NCBI GenBank assembly: GCA_001465015.1
Contig: LNEO01000150.1
Location: forward strand, 33,436-97,435
DNA: 64,000 nucleotides
Origin: Deltaproteobacteria bacterium Ga0077539
Lineage (GTDB): Bacteria; Myxococcota_A; Polyangia; Polyangiales; Ga0077539
Direction of reading: 5' to 3'
The first letter of the stretch is position 1. Each line of letters starts with the position of its first letter. A program made the translations under genes and the position numbers. The notes under the pieces are model-generated. The model searched no databases. It had not been told where the DNA came from and was given only the letters and a program-made list of their open reading frames with translations. Positions 44,483 through 53,371 of this stretch are shown here, piece by piece.

Positions 44483-45430
44483 CTATGGAATCTCTGCGAA
44501 GCGCACGATCGTCGTTCGCCCGCCGGTCAGGTGATTGCGAACCGGCCGGCCGTCGATGGTGACGGTGCTCCACGAATCGATCATGTCTCGCGAGGTCATT
44601 CCCAGGGGCGGACGGCGGCGCGAGCGAGGCAAGAGCATCGACCACTCGTGCGTCTGTTGCGCGGTGACCCCTTCGGGCCCGCGCGCGTCCACCCGGAGGG
44701 AGGTGCGAACCTCGATGCACGTGACGCCGTCGACCCGCGTGACTCGCTCGAGCGTCGCCTCGGCGGAGCTCGCGTTTCGTGAGGCGGTCGGCGGAAGACG
44801 AATGGTCTCTCGCGTCCCGTCTTCGCGCGTGACGGTGGCCTCTGTCGTCGCGACGGTCACCATGCTCAGGGCGGGAACAGGCCAGCGGTCCCCCACCGCG
44901 CGCCGCCCCGCAGCGCCGAAGAACTCCTCGCGAAACCCATACAGGTTTCGCAGGTCGTACGCGAGGGTGAGATAGCGCATCGCCGACGGGTCCAGCGCGC
45001 TCCCCTCTTGCTCGACCCGCGGAGCGTCGTCCCCAGCCCCAGGACGAATCGTGATCGTCGTGCCCGGCGCGAGAAACGACCACGAGCGCTCGCTGTCGTC
45101 CGCCACGGCGCGGCGAACCTCGATCGCCACCGAGCTCACGTAGCCCTCGGCGTCGAGCGCGCGAACCGTCACATCCCCAGCAAACTCCGCGCTCGACAGC
45201 TCTTCTTCGCCCTGCGACCGACGCCCGAACGAGTCGATCGTCTCGCTCTGGTGCCGCACTTCGCCGCGCCCTTCGACGCGATAACGAAACCCCACCGCGA
45301 CCGGTCGACGCACCCGAACCCGGTACGTTCTCCCGGCAGACGGCCGCAGCGCCTGCGCGCTCGTCGCGCACCCAACCAGCGCATGGACCGACAACAACAC
45401 GCACGTTGCGATGGGCGCCCGCCGATTCAT
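44483..45430 (-). CDS. Hypothetical lipoprotein, related to the gene at 61928-62881
   Basis: The 315-residue protein starts at the ATG at 45430 with a lipoprotein signal ending LVGC (Cys21). The mature part opens with TYRVRVRRPVAVGFRYRV and is beta-rich throughout. The same opening pattern (TYTVRLHRPSRVGQRLRV), length and strand order occur in the lipoprotein at 61928-62881, so the two are probably paralogues. The family function is unknown. It lies 79 bases after the small membrane protein gene in the luxE group. Confidence 0.72.
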   Translation of the reverse strand: MNRRAPIATCVLLSVHALVGCATSAQALRPSAGRTYRVRVRRPVAVGFRYRVEGRGEVRHQSETIDSFGRRSQGEEELSSAEFAGDVTVRALDAEGYVSSVAIEVRRAVADDSERSWSFLAPGTTITIRPGAGDDAPRVEQEGSALDPSAMRYLTLAYDLRNLYGFREEFFGAAGRRAVGDRWPVPALSMVTVATTEATVTREDGTRETIRLPPTASRNASSAEATLERVTRVDGVTCIEVRTSLRVDARGPEGVTAQQTHEWSMLLPRSRRRPPLGMTSRDMIDSWSTVTIDGRPVRNHLTGGRTTIVRFAEIP

Positions 45431-45509
45431 CGCCGCGATCGTCGCACGAATCATGGACCGTCGAGCGAGAACCTTCGCGCCGTTCGTGATCGAGAAGGAT
45501 CTGCGCGCG

Positions 45510-45911
45510 TCATCGTCCGCGGATCAGCGCCGCGAGCACGAGCAACACCGTGGTCACCACGTCCGCGCGAGCGACCCGCGCGAGCAGCGGAGGAGCGGGC
45601 GCCTCTGCCCTCGCGAACAGCCACAAGAACGCGAGCTTGCTCGCCAGACCGATCACGAGCGCGAGCGAGCGATGCGCAGGCCGCAGCGCCCCCGTCGCGA
45701 TCACCACGCCGACGAGCGCGAGCAGCACCGCGCGGTGCCGCAACAGAAGCTCCGTCGAGGGGTCTACGACCGCGATTCCATACAGCCGCTCGAGCGAAGA
45801 GCGCCCCGCGACTCCCACGATCGGAACGCACTGCACCAACGCCGCGACGAGCATCGCGCCTCGCGTGATCCACTCGCGTGCGACGAGCGCACCTTCTGTC
45901 TCGAGCATCAT
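45510..45911 (-). CDS. Small integral membrane protein
   Basis: The 133-residue protein has four hydrophobic segments: about 19-35 (AMLVAALVQCVPIVGVA), 61-75 (AVLLALVGVVIATGA), 83-100 (ALVIGLASKLAFLWLF) and 117-130 (DVVTTVLLVLAALI). Two ATGs at 45911 and 45908 are possible starts. No family is recognised. It lies 53 bases downstream of the luxE gene on the same strand and is therefore likely to be co-expressed with it. Confidence 0.7.
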   Translation of the reverse strand: MMLETEGALVAREWITRGAMLVAALVQCVPIVGVAGRSSLERLYGIAVVDPSTELLLRHRAVLLALVGVVIATGALRPAHRSLALVIGLASKLAFLWLFARAEAPAPPLLARVARADVVTTVLLVLAALIRGR

Positions 45912-45964
45912 GCGAGGGACGATCGAGCCACGCCCGGCTCGAGGCTTTCGAAAACCTGCTGCGA

Positions 45965-47062
45965 TCAACGGCTGAGCAGCGCGTCGAGCGCCCGCGCGCA
46001 ACCTCTCGGGGTCGCGCCGGGCATGCGCCCCTTCACCACGAAGCCATCGCCGTGCACGACGCCCAGGTCCGCGCTCTGAATGGCCACGCACGAGCCGAGG
46101 TTGGCAAGGTCGATCACGCGCAGAATTCCCTCTTCGCCCGCAGGCAGAACCGCGAGCGTCTCGGGGTCCACCGCGTCCACCCGCATCCACGGAGGACATA
46201 CGTAGCGCCCGGCCGCGACGCCCTCTCGATGCGCTTCGTACGCCTGCGAGCTGAGCTCGGTCATCCCGTACTCCTGCACGACCTGCGAGCGCGCGACGCG
46301 AAAGTGATCTTGAATCTCGCGCATCAATTCATCAGGCGCGAGCTCCCTCGACCGCCCTTTGAACCCGCCGGTCGGCATCACCACGGACCCTGGCGGCAAA
46401 GGCGCGGAGCCTCTTTCTCCGACGGCGTCCCAGTAGTGAACGAAGGCAAACGTCGCTCCCAAGAGCGCCACCGGGGCCCCTTCGTCCGCGGAGCGCGCGA
46501 TGAGCTCGCGGGCCGTCTCTGCGTTCAGCGAGGATTTTTCCACACAGAATGCCGAAGCATCCGCGCCCCACGCCCGCGTGAACATCGCGAGCATCGCGCT
46601 GAGCGAGCTGTGCGGGTTGTCCTCTTCGCTCTCGGCGAGAAGCACGAAGCGGTAGCGCTCCGCGGGCAAGAGCCAGCGCCTGGCCGCGGCGATCGCCGCC
46701 AACTCGTAGAGCTCCATGGTCTCGAAAGCGTGTCGGCCGCGGACTTCTCCGGTCGTTCCGCTCGTGAAGAAGACGCGCGCGTCGCGCCCCGGCGCAAACG
46801 TCGCGATCGTCGCCGCCTTGAACGCGTCCGTCGGAACGCCCACCACCGCCGACAGCCCCTCGCCCTCGACCCCGTCGCCCGCCGCAGAGAGCGCGCGATC
46901 GAGCGCTGGGCACTCGCGCCGCTGCCACGCCAGCGCCGCCAGCGCGAGCCGCTCGAACTCCGCGGGATTCATCGTCTCCGAAGCGCCTCGCCGCAAGACC
47001 TCTCGCACCGTCGCGTACAGCTCGTCCCTCGTCGCATGCGCGCTCTGCTTCATCGTCGTCAC
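45965..47062 (-). CDS. luxE: LuxE-type acyl-protein synthetase
   Basis: LuxE activates a fatty acid with ATP, carries it on an internal Cys and passes it to LuxC. The 365-residue length matches LuxE (about 370). The adenylate-binding motif FFTSGTTGEV, then MPTGGFKGRSRE, VQEYGMTELSSQ and CPPWMRVDAVDPETL follow in family order. The start is the GTG at 47062 with GAGGG 6 bases upstream, only 9 bases after the aminotransferase stop, so the two genes are co-translated. No luxA, luxB or luxD is present. Confidence 0.85.
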   Translation of the reverse strand: MTTMKQSAHATRDELYATVREVLRRGASETMNPAEFERLALAALAWQRRECPALDRALSAAGDGVEGEGLSAVVGVPTDAFKAATIATFAPGRDARVFFTSGTTGEVRGRHAFETMELYELAAIAAARRWLLPAERYRFVLLAESEEDNPHSSLSAMLAMFTRAWGADASAFCVEKSSLNAETARELIARSADEGAPVALLGATFAFVHYWDAVGERGSAPLPPGSVVMPTGGFKGRSRELAPDELMREIQDHFRVARSQVVQEYGMTELSSQAYEAHREGVAAGRYVCPPWMRVDAVDPETLAVLPAGEEGILRVIDLANLGSCVAIQSADLGVVHGDGFVVKGRMPGATPRGCARALDALLSR

Positions 47063-47071
47063 CGAAGACCC

Positions 47072-48448
47072 TCACGCTCGTAGCACGGCGCGCAGCGTCT
47101 CTCTCGCGTGAGCGCGCTGCGCTTCGGTCAACACCGCCGGCGGGGTAAACGCCAGCTGATCCCCGCGCGCTCCGCCCGGCAACACGATGTACCCCCGCTC
47201 GAGCAGCGCGCGCATCACCGCGAGCACCCGCGCGAGGCCGCCCTCGAGCCCCAGCCCCACCAACAACCCGACGCCGCCCGCTCCGGTCGTGCGACAGCGA
47301 GGGTCGTCTCTCAAGGGCGCGATCACGTCGCTCCAGAAGAGCTCACTTTGCCTGCGAATTTGCCCACGAACTCCCTCTCTCGAGAGTTCGTCCAAGACCG
47401 CGAGCGCCGCCGCGCACGAGAGCGGGTTTCCCAGAAACGTGCTCGTGTGAATCGCCTCGCCCCCCGGGTCGCCCCACGCCCGCGCCACCTCGTCGCGAAG
47501 CAAACACGCGCTCACGGGCAACCCTCCGCCCAGCGCCTTTCCGAGCACGACAACGTCGGCCGGCTCGCTCCAGAGCACGCTGGACGCGCAAAACGCGTCC
47601 GCGCACCGAAAGCACCCGGTGTAGATCTCGTCCGCGATCACCACCACTCCCGCGCGGCGGGCGATCCGGACGATCTCGCTGATCGCGTCGCCGTCGCCCA
47701 CCGTGACCCCGCCGCGGCCGAGCACAGGCTCGAGCAGCAACGCGCCCACGGTCCCCCGCTCGAGCGCCCGGACGACCCCTTCGCGGGCCTTTGCGCAGGC
47801 GTCCACGGCTCCCATGGCGGGGTACGGCACGAAAGTCACGTCGGGGTTGAGCTGCGCCGCGAAGGGCTCCCTGAACCGCGCGCTGTACCCGCAGGCCGCC
47901 AGAGGCCCGTGGGCGAGCCCGTGGTAGCCGCCCTCGAAGGCGATCACACCTGCGCGCTTGCTGGCCAGGACAGCGCTCTTGAGGGCGGCCTCGACGCCGT
48001 CGGCGCCGGACAAGCCCAGGATCACCTTGGCGTTGGGCCAGGGCGCGATCGCGCTCAGTCGCTCTTCGAGCTCGACCTTGCGATCGCTCGGAAACACATC
48101 GCCCAGCGCGTGCACGAGCCGTCGGCTCTGCCGCTCGATCGCCGAGAGCACGCTCGGATGGCTGTGCCCGAGCATCGCGACGCCGAAGCCCGCCGTGAGG
48201 TCGATGTACCGGTTGTCGTCGACGTCCCGCACGATCGCGCCCTGCGCCGAGGTCCACACGATGGGGTCGTGATCGGTCCCCGTGAGCTCGCTGCGGCGCT
48301 TTCGCCGCGCGGTGAGCGCAGGGCACTCGCTGGCCGCGAGGCGCTCGACCCACGCGCGAGCGCGCGGGCCAGGAACCTCGGTTCCCACCAACGGAATCTC
48401 CCCCTCGCAATCCCCTCCCGCGTCGCGCTCTGTGCTCTCGTCCCGCAT
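47072..48448 (-). CDS. Class III (omega-type) PLP aminotransferase
   Basis: The 458-residue protein is a fold-type I, class III transaminase. Family segments are VPGPRARAWVERL, DVDDNRYIDLTAGFGVAMLGH, the PLP-phosphate region SGADGVEAALKSA, VVIADEIYTG, and the PLP-binding Lys in VVLGKALGGGLP. It resembles 4-aminobutyrate/lysine-type enzymes, which move an amino group to or from a terminal aldehyde or ketone. The substrate is unknown, but its 9-base linkage to luxE suggests a fatty aldehyde or its product. The first 30 residues are acidic and may not be conserved; the ATG at 48448 has no strong ribosome binding site. Confidence 0.85.
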   Translation of the reverse strand: MRDESTERDAGGDCEGEIPLVGTEVPGPRARAWVERLAASECPALTARRKRRSELTGTDHDPIVWTSAQGAIVRDVDDNRYIDLTAGFGVAMLGHSHPSVLSAIERQSRRLVHALGDVFPSDRKVELEERLSAIAPWPNAKVILGLSGADGVEAALKSAVLASKRAGVIAFEGGYHGLAHGPLAACGYSARFREPFAAQLNPDVTFVPYPAMGAVDACAKAREGVVRALERGTVGALLLEPVLGRGGVTVGDGDAISEIVRIARRAGVVVIADEIYTGCFRCADAFCASSVLWSEPADVVVLGKALGGGLPVSACLLRDEVARAWGDPGGEAIHTSTFLGNPLSCAAALAVLDELSREGVRGQIRRQSELFWSDVIAPLRDDPRCRTTGAGGVGLLVGLGLEGGLARVLAVMRALLERGYIVLPGGARGDQLAFTPPAVLTEAQRAHARETLRAVLRA

Positions 48449-48460
48449 GCCTCGTTCGCC

Positions 48461-48500
48461 GCTCTCGCGACGATCATTGCATCACTGCGGACGCGAGAGC
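48461..48500 (-). terminator. Candidate hairpin after rplQ
   Basis: GCTCTCGCG (48461-48469) and CGCGAGAGC (48492-48500) form a perfect 9-bp stem with a 22-base loop, in the 59-base gap between the rplQ stop and the aminotransferase start. No T-run follows on the transcribed strand, so termination by an intrinsic mechanism is uncertain. Confidence 0.4.
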
Positions 48501-48507
48501 ACTGCCG

Positions 48508-49023
48508 TCAGGCCTTGGGGGCTTCTTCCTTGACCTTGGGCGCCTTGGTCACGATCGGCTCGGCGCCAGCGCGCTTGACCTTCTCGTAGCCGAGGAGCTG
48601 GATGATCGCGAGGGGAGCGTTGTCGCCGCGGCGATTGCGGGTCTTGATGATGCGGGTGTAGCCGCCGGGACGCTCGGAGAACTTCGGCGCGACCTCGCGA
48701 AACAGGTGCTCGACCAGGTCGAGGGTCTCGACCTCGCCGTTCACGATGCGCTCGGCGTTGCGGGGAAGGAACTTGCCTACGTCGCGCTTGACCGACAAGC
48801 GGCGGCGGGCGGCTGCTGCGTCGAGCTCGGCGGCGTTGGCCGTCGCGCCCAGGCGCTTGGCCTTGGTGATCACCCGCTCGGTGATCCGGCGGACTTCCTT
48901 CGCCTTGGCGACGGTGGTCTCGATCTGCCCGTGCGCCAGGAGGTTGGCGACGAGGTTCTTGAACATCGCACGGCGGTTCGACGCGTTGCGATCGAACTTT
49001 CGGCCTTGATTCAGGTGACGCAT
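48508..49023 (-). CDS. rplQ: 50S ribosomal protein L17
   Basis: The 171-residue bL17 protein begins MRHLNQGRKFDRNASNRRAM, the family signature, and contains LLAHGQIETTVAKAKEVR. The core ends near residue 140; a Lys/Pro/Glu/Ala tail (TKAPKVKEEAPKA) is an extension over the usual 120-130 residues. It is the last gene of the ribosomal locus, 246 bases after rpoA, with a strong hairpin in between. Confidence 0.97.
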   Translation of the reverse strand: MRHLNQGRKFDRNASNRRAMFKNLVANLLAHGQIETTVAKAKEVRRITERVITKAKRLGATANAAELDAAAARRRLSVKRDVGKFLPRNAERIVNGEVETLDLVEHLFREVAPKFSERPGGYTRIIKTRNRRGDNAPLAIIQLLGYEKVKRAGAEPIVTKAPKVKEEAPKA

Positions 49024-49181
49024 GACGAACTACTCTCAGTGCCCGCCGCGGGCCGGTCCCGCGGTCATTCAGGCTTTCGCGTCGCGACCGACGGAGGGAG
49101 CGCACGGTGATCTTCGCGGGAGTTCTGCTTTTCAGCAGCGCTTTTGCTCGATCGCCGTCTCCGGCCTCCGGAACGACAACA

Positions 49182-49210
49182 GACCCCCAACGCCTCATGC
49201 GATGGGGGTC
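49182..49210 (-). terminator. Strong hairpin between rpoA and rplQ
   Basis: GACCCCCAACGC (49182-49193) and GCGATGGGGGTC (49199-49210) pair over 12 positions with one mismatch and a 5-base loop. In the direction of transcription it is followed by a moderately T-rich stretch (TCTGTTGTCGTTCC), so partial termination or attenuation between rpoA and rplQ is possible. Confidence 0.5.
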
Positions 49211-49269
49211 AGCGCTCGGTTACATCTTGGAATCGGGCGGCAATTCAGCGCTGAATCACCGCTCGAGGG

Positions 49270-50295
<1,026 letters not shown>

Positions 50296-50454
50296 GCCGT
50301 CACTCTCCGTAAGTGCCTTGAGGGGAGGCGACACTCTTCCGTTCGTGCCCGCGCTCGCAGCGCGTTCACGGTGGTCCGAGGGTCACCGCCCGTGTCCGTC
50401 TAGTAACTCTTGCCGCCGGTGGTGGAGCTGGGCTTTGGCACGGGGCGTGCGGGG

Positions 50455-50483
50455 CCCATAGCGAAAACAAACGGCCCTGTCAA
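50455..50483 (-). promoter_or_regulatory. Sigma70-type promoter for rpoA-rplQ
   Basis: On the minus strand TTGACA (50478-50483) is followed, after exactly 17 bases, by TATGGG (50455-50460). The -35 is perfect and the -10 matches the first three consensus bases. It lies about 160 bases upstream of the rpoA start, within a 369-base gap that is otherwise non-coding. A 7-bp inverted repeat (CCGTGAC/GTCACGG) lies just upstream and could be an operator. Confidence 0.55.
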
Positions 50484-50558
50484 AGGGCTCCGTGACGATT
50501 TTTCTTGCGCTGTCACGGACTGCACAGGAGTTCACCCCGTGCGAGGGCTCTAAATGGA

Positions 50559-50596
50559 CAGAGGGTGAGAGCCTCCACCGGTGCTCTCACCCTCTG
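50559..50596 (-). terminator. 14-bp perfect hairpin after rpsD
   Basis: CAGAGGGTGAGAGC (50559-50572) and GCTCTCACCCTCTG (50583-50596) form a perfect 14-bp stem with a 10-base loop, 69 bases past the rpsD stop. The sequence after it (TGTCCATTTAGAGC) has only a weak T-tract. With the promoter at 50455-50483 downstream, it most likely ends the rplV-rpsD transcript. Confidence 0.65.
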
Positions 50597-50664
50597 CGTG
50601 GGGCCGTAGAAACCAGAGCAACGAAGCGAAAGACGCCTCGCCCGGACCCACGAACCAGTCGCAA

Positions 50665-51291
50665 TCAGCGCGAGTAGTACTCGACGACGTACTGCTCCTT
50701 GATGTCCTGCGTGAGCTCCGAGCGAACCGGGAGCGACTTCACGGTGCCCGTGTAGCTCTCCTTCTCGAGCTCGAGCCAGGTGATCTCGCCGCGGCGCGCG
50801 CTGCCCGCGATCGAGTCGTTGATGCGCGCGATCTGGCGGCTCTTCTCGCGGACCTGGATCTTGTCGCCGGGCTTCACGAGGAAGCTCGGCACGTTGACCC
50901 GCTTGCCGTTGACCAGGATGTGCTGGTGCAAAACGAGCTGGCGCGCTTCGTTGCGCGTCGAGGCGAAGCCGAGGCGGTAGACCGCGTTGTCGAGCCGACG
51001 CTCGAGCAACGAGAGCAGGTTCTCGCCGGTGACGCCCTTGGAGCGATCAGCCTCGGCGAAGTACTTGCGGAACTGGCGCTCGAGCACGCCGTACACGCGA
51101 CGCACCTTCTGCTTCTCGCGAAGACGGAGGCCGTACTCGCTGAACTTCACGCGCGCTTGTCCGTGCTGTCCCGGGGGAAACGGGCTGCGGTCGAACGAGC
51201 ACTTGTCCGAGTAGCAACGGTCGCCCTTGAGGAAGAGCTTTCCGCCTTCGCGGCGGCAGAGCTTGCAAACCGGTCCGATATAACGAGCCAT
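50665..51291 (-). CDS. rpsD: 30S ribosomal protein S4
   Basis: The 208-residue uS4 protein keeps the zinc-binding form of the N-terminus (CKLC near residue 9, and two further Cys near 26 and 31 in CYSDKC). The S4 RNA-binding domain is seen in [19 protein letters not shown] and [21 protein letters not shown] lies 7 bases before the ATG. In many bacteria S4 represses this operon by binding its leader. Confidence 0.97.
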   Translation of the reverse strand: MARYIGPVCKLCRREGGKLFLKGDRCYSDKCSFDRSPFPPGQHGQARVKFSEYGLRLREKQKVRRVYGVLERQFRKYFAEADRSKGVTGENLLSLLERRLDNAVYRLGFASTRNEARQLVLHQHILVNGKRVNVPSFLVKPGDKIQVREKSRQIARINDSIAGSARRGEITWLELEKESYTGTVKSLPVRSELTQDIKEQYVVEYYSR

Positions 51292-51328
51292 GTTTCAGTC
51301 CTTCGATCAATCTGAGTAGGTCAGCTCA

Positions 51329-51739
51329 TCAAACGCGGCGGCGCTTCGGCGGCCGGCACCCGTTGTGCGGAATCGGCGTGACGTCGCGGATCAGCGTGAT
51401 CCGGAGGCCCGCCTGCTGCAACGCGCGCAGGGCGCTCTCGCGGCCTGCGCCCGGTCCGCGGATGAACACCGCGACCTCGCGCATACCGTGCTCCATCGCC
51501 TTGCGCGAGGCGTCTTCCGCCGCCATCTGCGCCGCGAAGGGCGTGCTCTTGCGCGAGCCCTTGAACCCGCGCGCGCCCGCGCTCGAGTTGGAGATCGCGT
51601 TGCCGTACACGTCAGAGACCGTGACGATCGTGTTGTTGAAGGTCGCCTGAATGTGAACGACGCCCTTCGGCACGTTCTTCTTGACCTTCTTCTTGACCTT
51701 GGCTGCCTTGCCGCCAGCCGCTGCCTTCGCCTGAGCCAT
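51329..51739 (-). CDS. rpsK: 30S ribosomal protein S11
   Basis: The 136-residue uS11 protein has a Lys/Ala-rich head, then [38 protein letters not shown] signatures and the C-terminal [18 protein letters not shown]. The ATG at 51739 is preferred over a TTG 6 bases earlier. It lies 37 bases upstream of rpsD and 20 bases after rpsM. Confidence 0.97.
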   Translation of the reverse strand: MAQAKAAAGGKAAKVKKKVKKNVPKGVVHIQATFNNTIVTVSDVYGNAISNSSAGARGFKGSRKSTPFAAQMAAEDASRKAMEHGMREVAVFIRGPGAGRESALRALQQAGLRITLIRDVTPIPHNGCRPPKRRRV

Positions 51740-51759
51740 CGTCAACTACCTCGTCTCGA

Positions 51760-52143
51760 TCACTTCTTCACGGGCGCGGGACGCGCGACCGCCAGACCCT
51801 TGCGCGGACCCTTGCGAGTGCGCGCGTTTGTGTGCGTCCTCTGGCCGTGCACCGGCAGACCCTTGCGGTGACGCAGCCCGCGATAGCACCCGAGATCCAT
51901 CAGGCGCTTGATGTTCATCTGCACCTCGCGGCGCAGGTCACCCTCGACCTTGTACTCGGCCTCGATGACCTCGCGGAGCTTGCGGACGTCCGCCTCCGTC
52001 AGGTCCTGGGCCTTCTTGTCGAGAGGAATGCCAGCCTTGTTGCAGATCACGACCGCGTTGCTCGGTCCGATCCCGTACACGTAGCGGAGCGCGATGTGGA
52101 TGTGCTTACGACCGGGAAGGTCGATTCCAGAAATTCGAGCCAT
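51760..52143 (-). CDS. rpsM: 30S ribosomal protein S13
   Basis: The 127-residue uS13 protein starts [15 protein letters not shown] and contains [17 protein letters not shown] and [20 protein letters not shown], the family signatures. It contacts the tRNA and the 50S subunit at the head of the 30S. It follows rpmJ by 6 bases. Confidence 0.97.
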   Translation of the reverse strand: MARISGIDLPGRKHIHIALRYVYGIGPSNAVVICNKAGIPLDKKAQDLTEADVRKLREVIEAEYKVEGDLRREVQMNIKRLMDLGCYRGLRHRKGLPVHGQRTHTNARTRKGPRKGLAVARPAPVKK

Positions 52144-52149
52144 CTCTCA

Positions 52150-52263
52150 TCACCCCTGACGCTGCTTGTGACGTGGGTTCTCGCAGATGATGCGTACGAC
52201 ACCCTTGCGCCGCACAACCTTGCACTTGTCGCAGATCTTCTTGACCGAGGGTCTGACCTTCAT
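52150..52263 (-). CDS. rpmJ: 50S ribosomal protein L36
   Basis: The 37-residue protein [19 protein letters not shown]... is the zinc-binding form of bL36: Cys11, Cys14, Cys27 and His32 are the four ligands. It was read directly from the minus strand between infA and rpsM, its standard place in the alpha operon, with the ATG at 52263. Confidence 0.96.
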   Translation of the reverse strand: MKVRPSVKKICDKCKVVRRKGVVRIICENPRHKQRQG

Positions 52264-52402
52264 CGCTGTCTCAACCATCTGTGCGGCGTTTCCGCCGCCT
52301 GTACCGTCCAGCCTTCGCAGAGCCATCGGGCGCTCTGCTCGGACCTTTCGGCCGTAATCCCTGCAGCGTCACGGGCGTGACCGGCAGGCGGTACTCTCTT
52401 GA

Positions 52403-52660
52403 TTACTTGTGACGATAAGTGACGCGACCCTTCGTCGGGTCGTACGGGCTCACTTCGACCGTCACTCGGTCGCCCGGCAGGATGCGGATGTAGAACCGCC
52501 GCATCTTGCCCGAGATCGTCGCGAGGACCTTCAGACCGTTGTCACAGTCCACACGAAACATCGCGTTGGGGAGCGCCTCAGTGACGACTCCCTCGAAGGT
52601 CATCTTGTCTTTTTCGTCCGACCCTTCGGGCTTGTCGAACGATCGATGTTTCCTTGCCAT
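52403..52660 (-). CDS. infA: Translation initiation factor IF-1
   Basis: The 85-residue OB-fold protein contains [46 protein letters not shown] signatures and ends [10 protein letters not shown]-1 blocks the A site during initiation. An N-terminal extension of about 13 polar residues ([15 protein letters not shown]) makes it longer than the usual 72. It follows adk by 60 bases; the methionine aminopeptidase gene often found here is missing. Confidence 0.97.
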   Translation of the reverse strand: MARKHRSFDKPEGSDEKDKMTFEGVVTEALPNAMFRVDCDNGLKVLATISGKMRRFYIRILPGDRVTVEVSPYDPTKGRVTYRHK

Positions 52661-52720
52661 CTGCTTCTTGGATCCAGTCGGCGACCTTGTCAGTCGCCCT
52701 TGGTGTCAGCCTTCGCTCGG

Positions 52721-53371
52721 TCAGACACCCACCGCGGCGAAGAGCCGCGCGCTAACTTCGTCGAGCGTGCCGACACCGTCGACGCGCCGGAGCAAACTCT
52801 TGTCCGCGTAGTACGCGACCAGCGGCGCAGTCTGCGCGGCGTATGCCGCGAGCCGCGAGCCGACGACCTCTTCTGTGTCGTCTGTCCGCTGGAGAAGTCG
52901 CTCTCCACCCTCTCCACGGTCGGGAAAGGGGGGCGGATCATACTTGAGGTGGTAAATTCGTCCAGTGGTTTCTCCGGTCCTTCGACCGGTGATCCGCTCG
53001 ACGATCAGCGAATCGGGAACCTCCAACAAAACCACATGCTTGAGGCTTCGTCCGAGCTTGCGAAGCAGCTTGTCGAGCGCCTCGGCTTGCGGAATTGTGC
53101 GCGGAAATCCGTCGAGCACGAACCCCTTTGCGGCGTCCGGACGAGCCAGTCGCTCCTCGACGAGGCCGATCACGATCTCATCCGAGACGAGCCCGCCGGT
53201 CGCCATGACCGTCGCGGCCTTCTTGCCGAGCTCGGTTCCCGCGGCCTTCGCCTCGCGGAGCATGTCACCCGTCGACACCTGCGGAACGCCCAGCTTCTCG
53301 CACAAGCGCTTCGCTTGCGTTCCTTTTCCCGCGCCGGGAGGACCGATGAAGATGAGATCGCTCTGGCTCAC
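52721..53371 (-). CDS. adk: Adenylate kinase
   Basis: The 216-residue kinase (ATP + AMP to 2 ADP) has the P-loop IGPPGAGKGTQ (residues 9-19), the AMP-binding STGDMLRE, and GFVLDGFPRT. The LID domain is long (GRRTGETTGRIYHL, DPPPFPDRGEGGERLLQRTDD) and lacks the zinc Cys set. The GTG start at 53371 overlaps the secY stop as GTGA, so its translation is coupled to SecY. Confidence 0.96.
   Translation of the reverse strand: MSQSDLIFIGPPGAGKGTQAKRLCEKLGVPQVSTGDMLREAKAAGTELGKKAATVMATGGLVSDEIVIGLVEERLARPDAAKGFVLDGFPRTIPQAEALDKLLRKLGRSLKHVVLLEVPDSLIVERITGRRTGETTGRIYHLKYDPPPFPDRGEGGERLLQRTDDTEEVVGSRLAAYAAQTAPLVAYYADKSLLRRVDGVGTLDEVSARLFAAVGV

Noticed and set aside
44274..44782. Plus-strand open frame beginning MGDSYDPLTALFDL
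   Set aside because: The first 20 residues look protein-like but the rest runs antisense through a convincing lipoprotein gene and becomes Arg/Pro-rich, with no ribosome binding site.
41485..48448. A luminescence (lux) operon
   Set aside because: LuxE- and LuxC-type genes are present but luxA, luxB and luxD are not, so light production is not supported.
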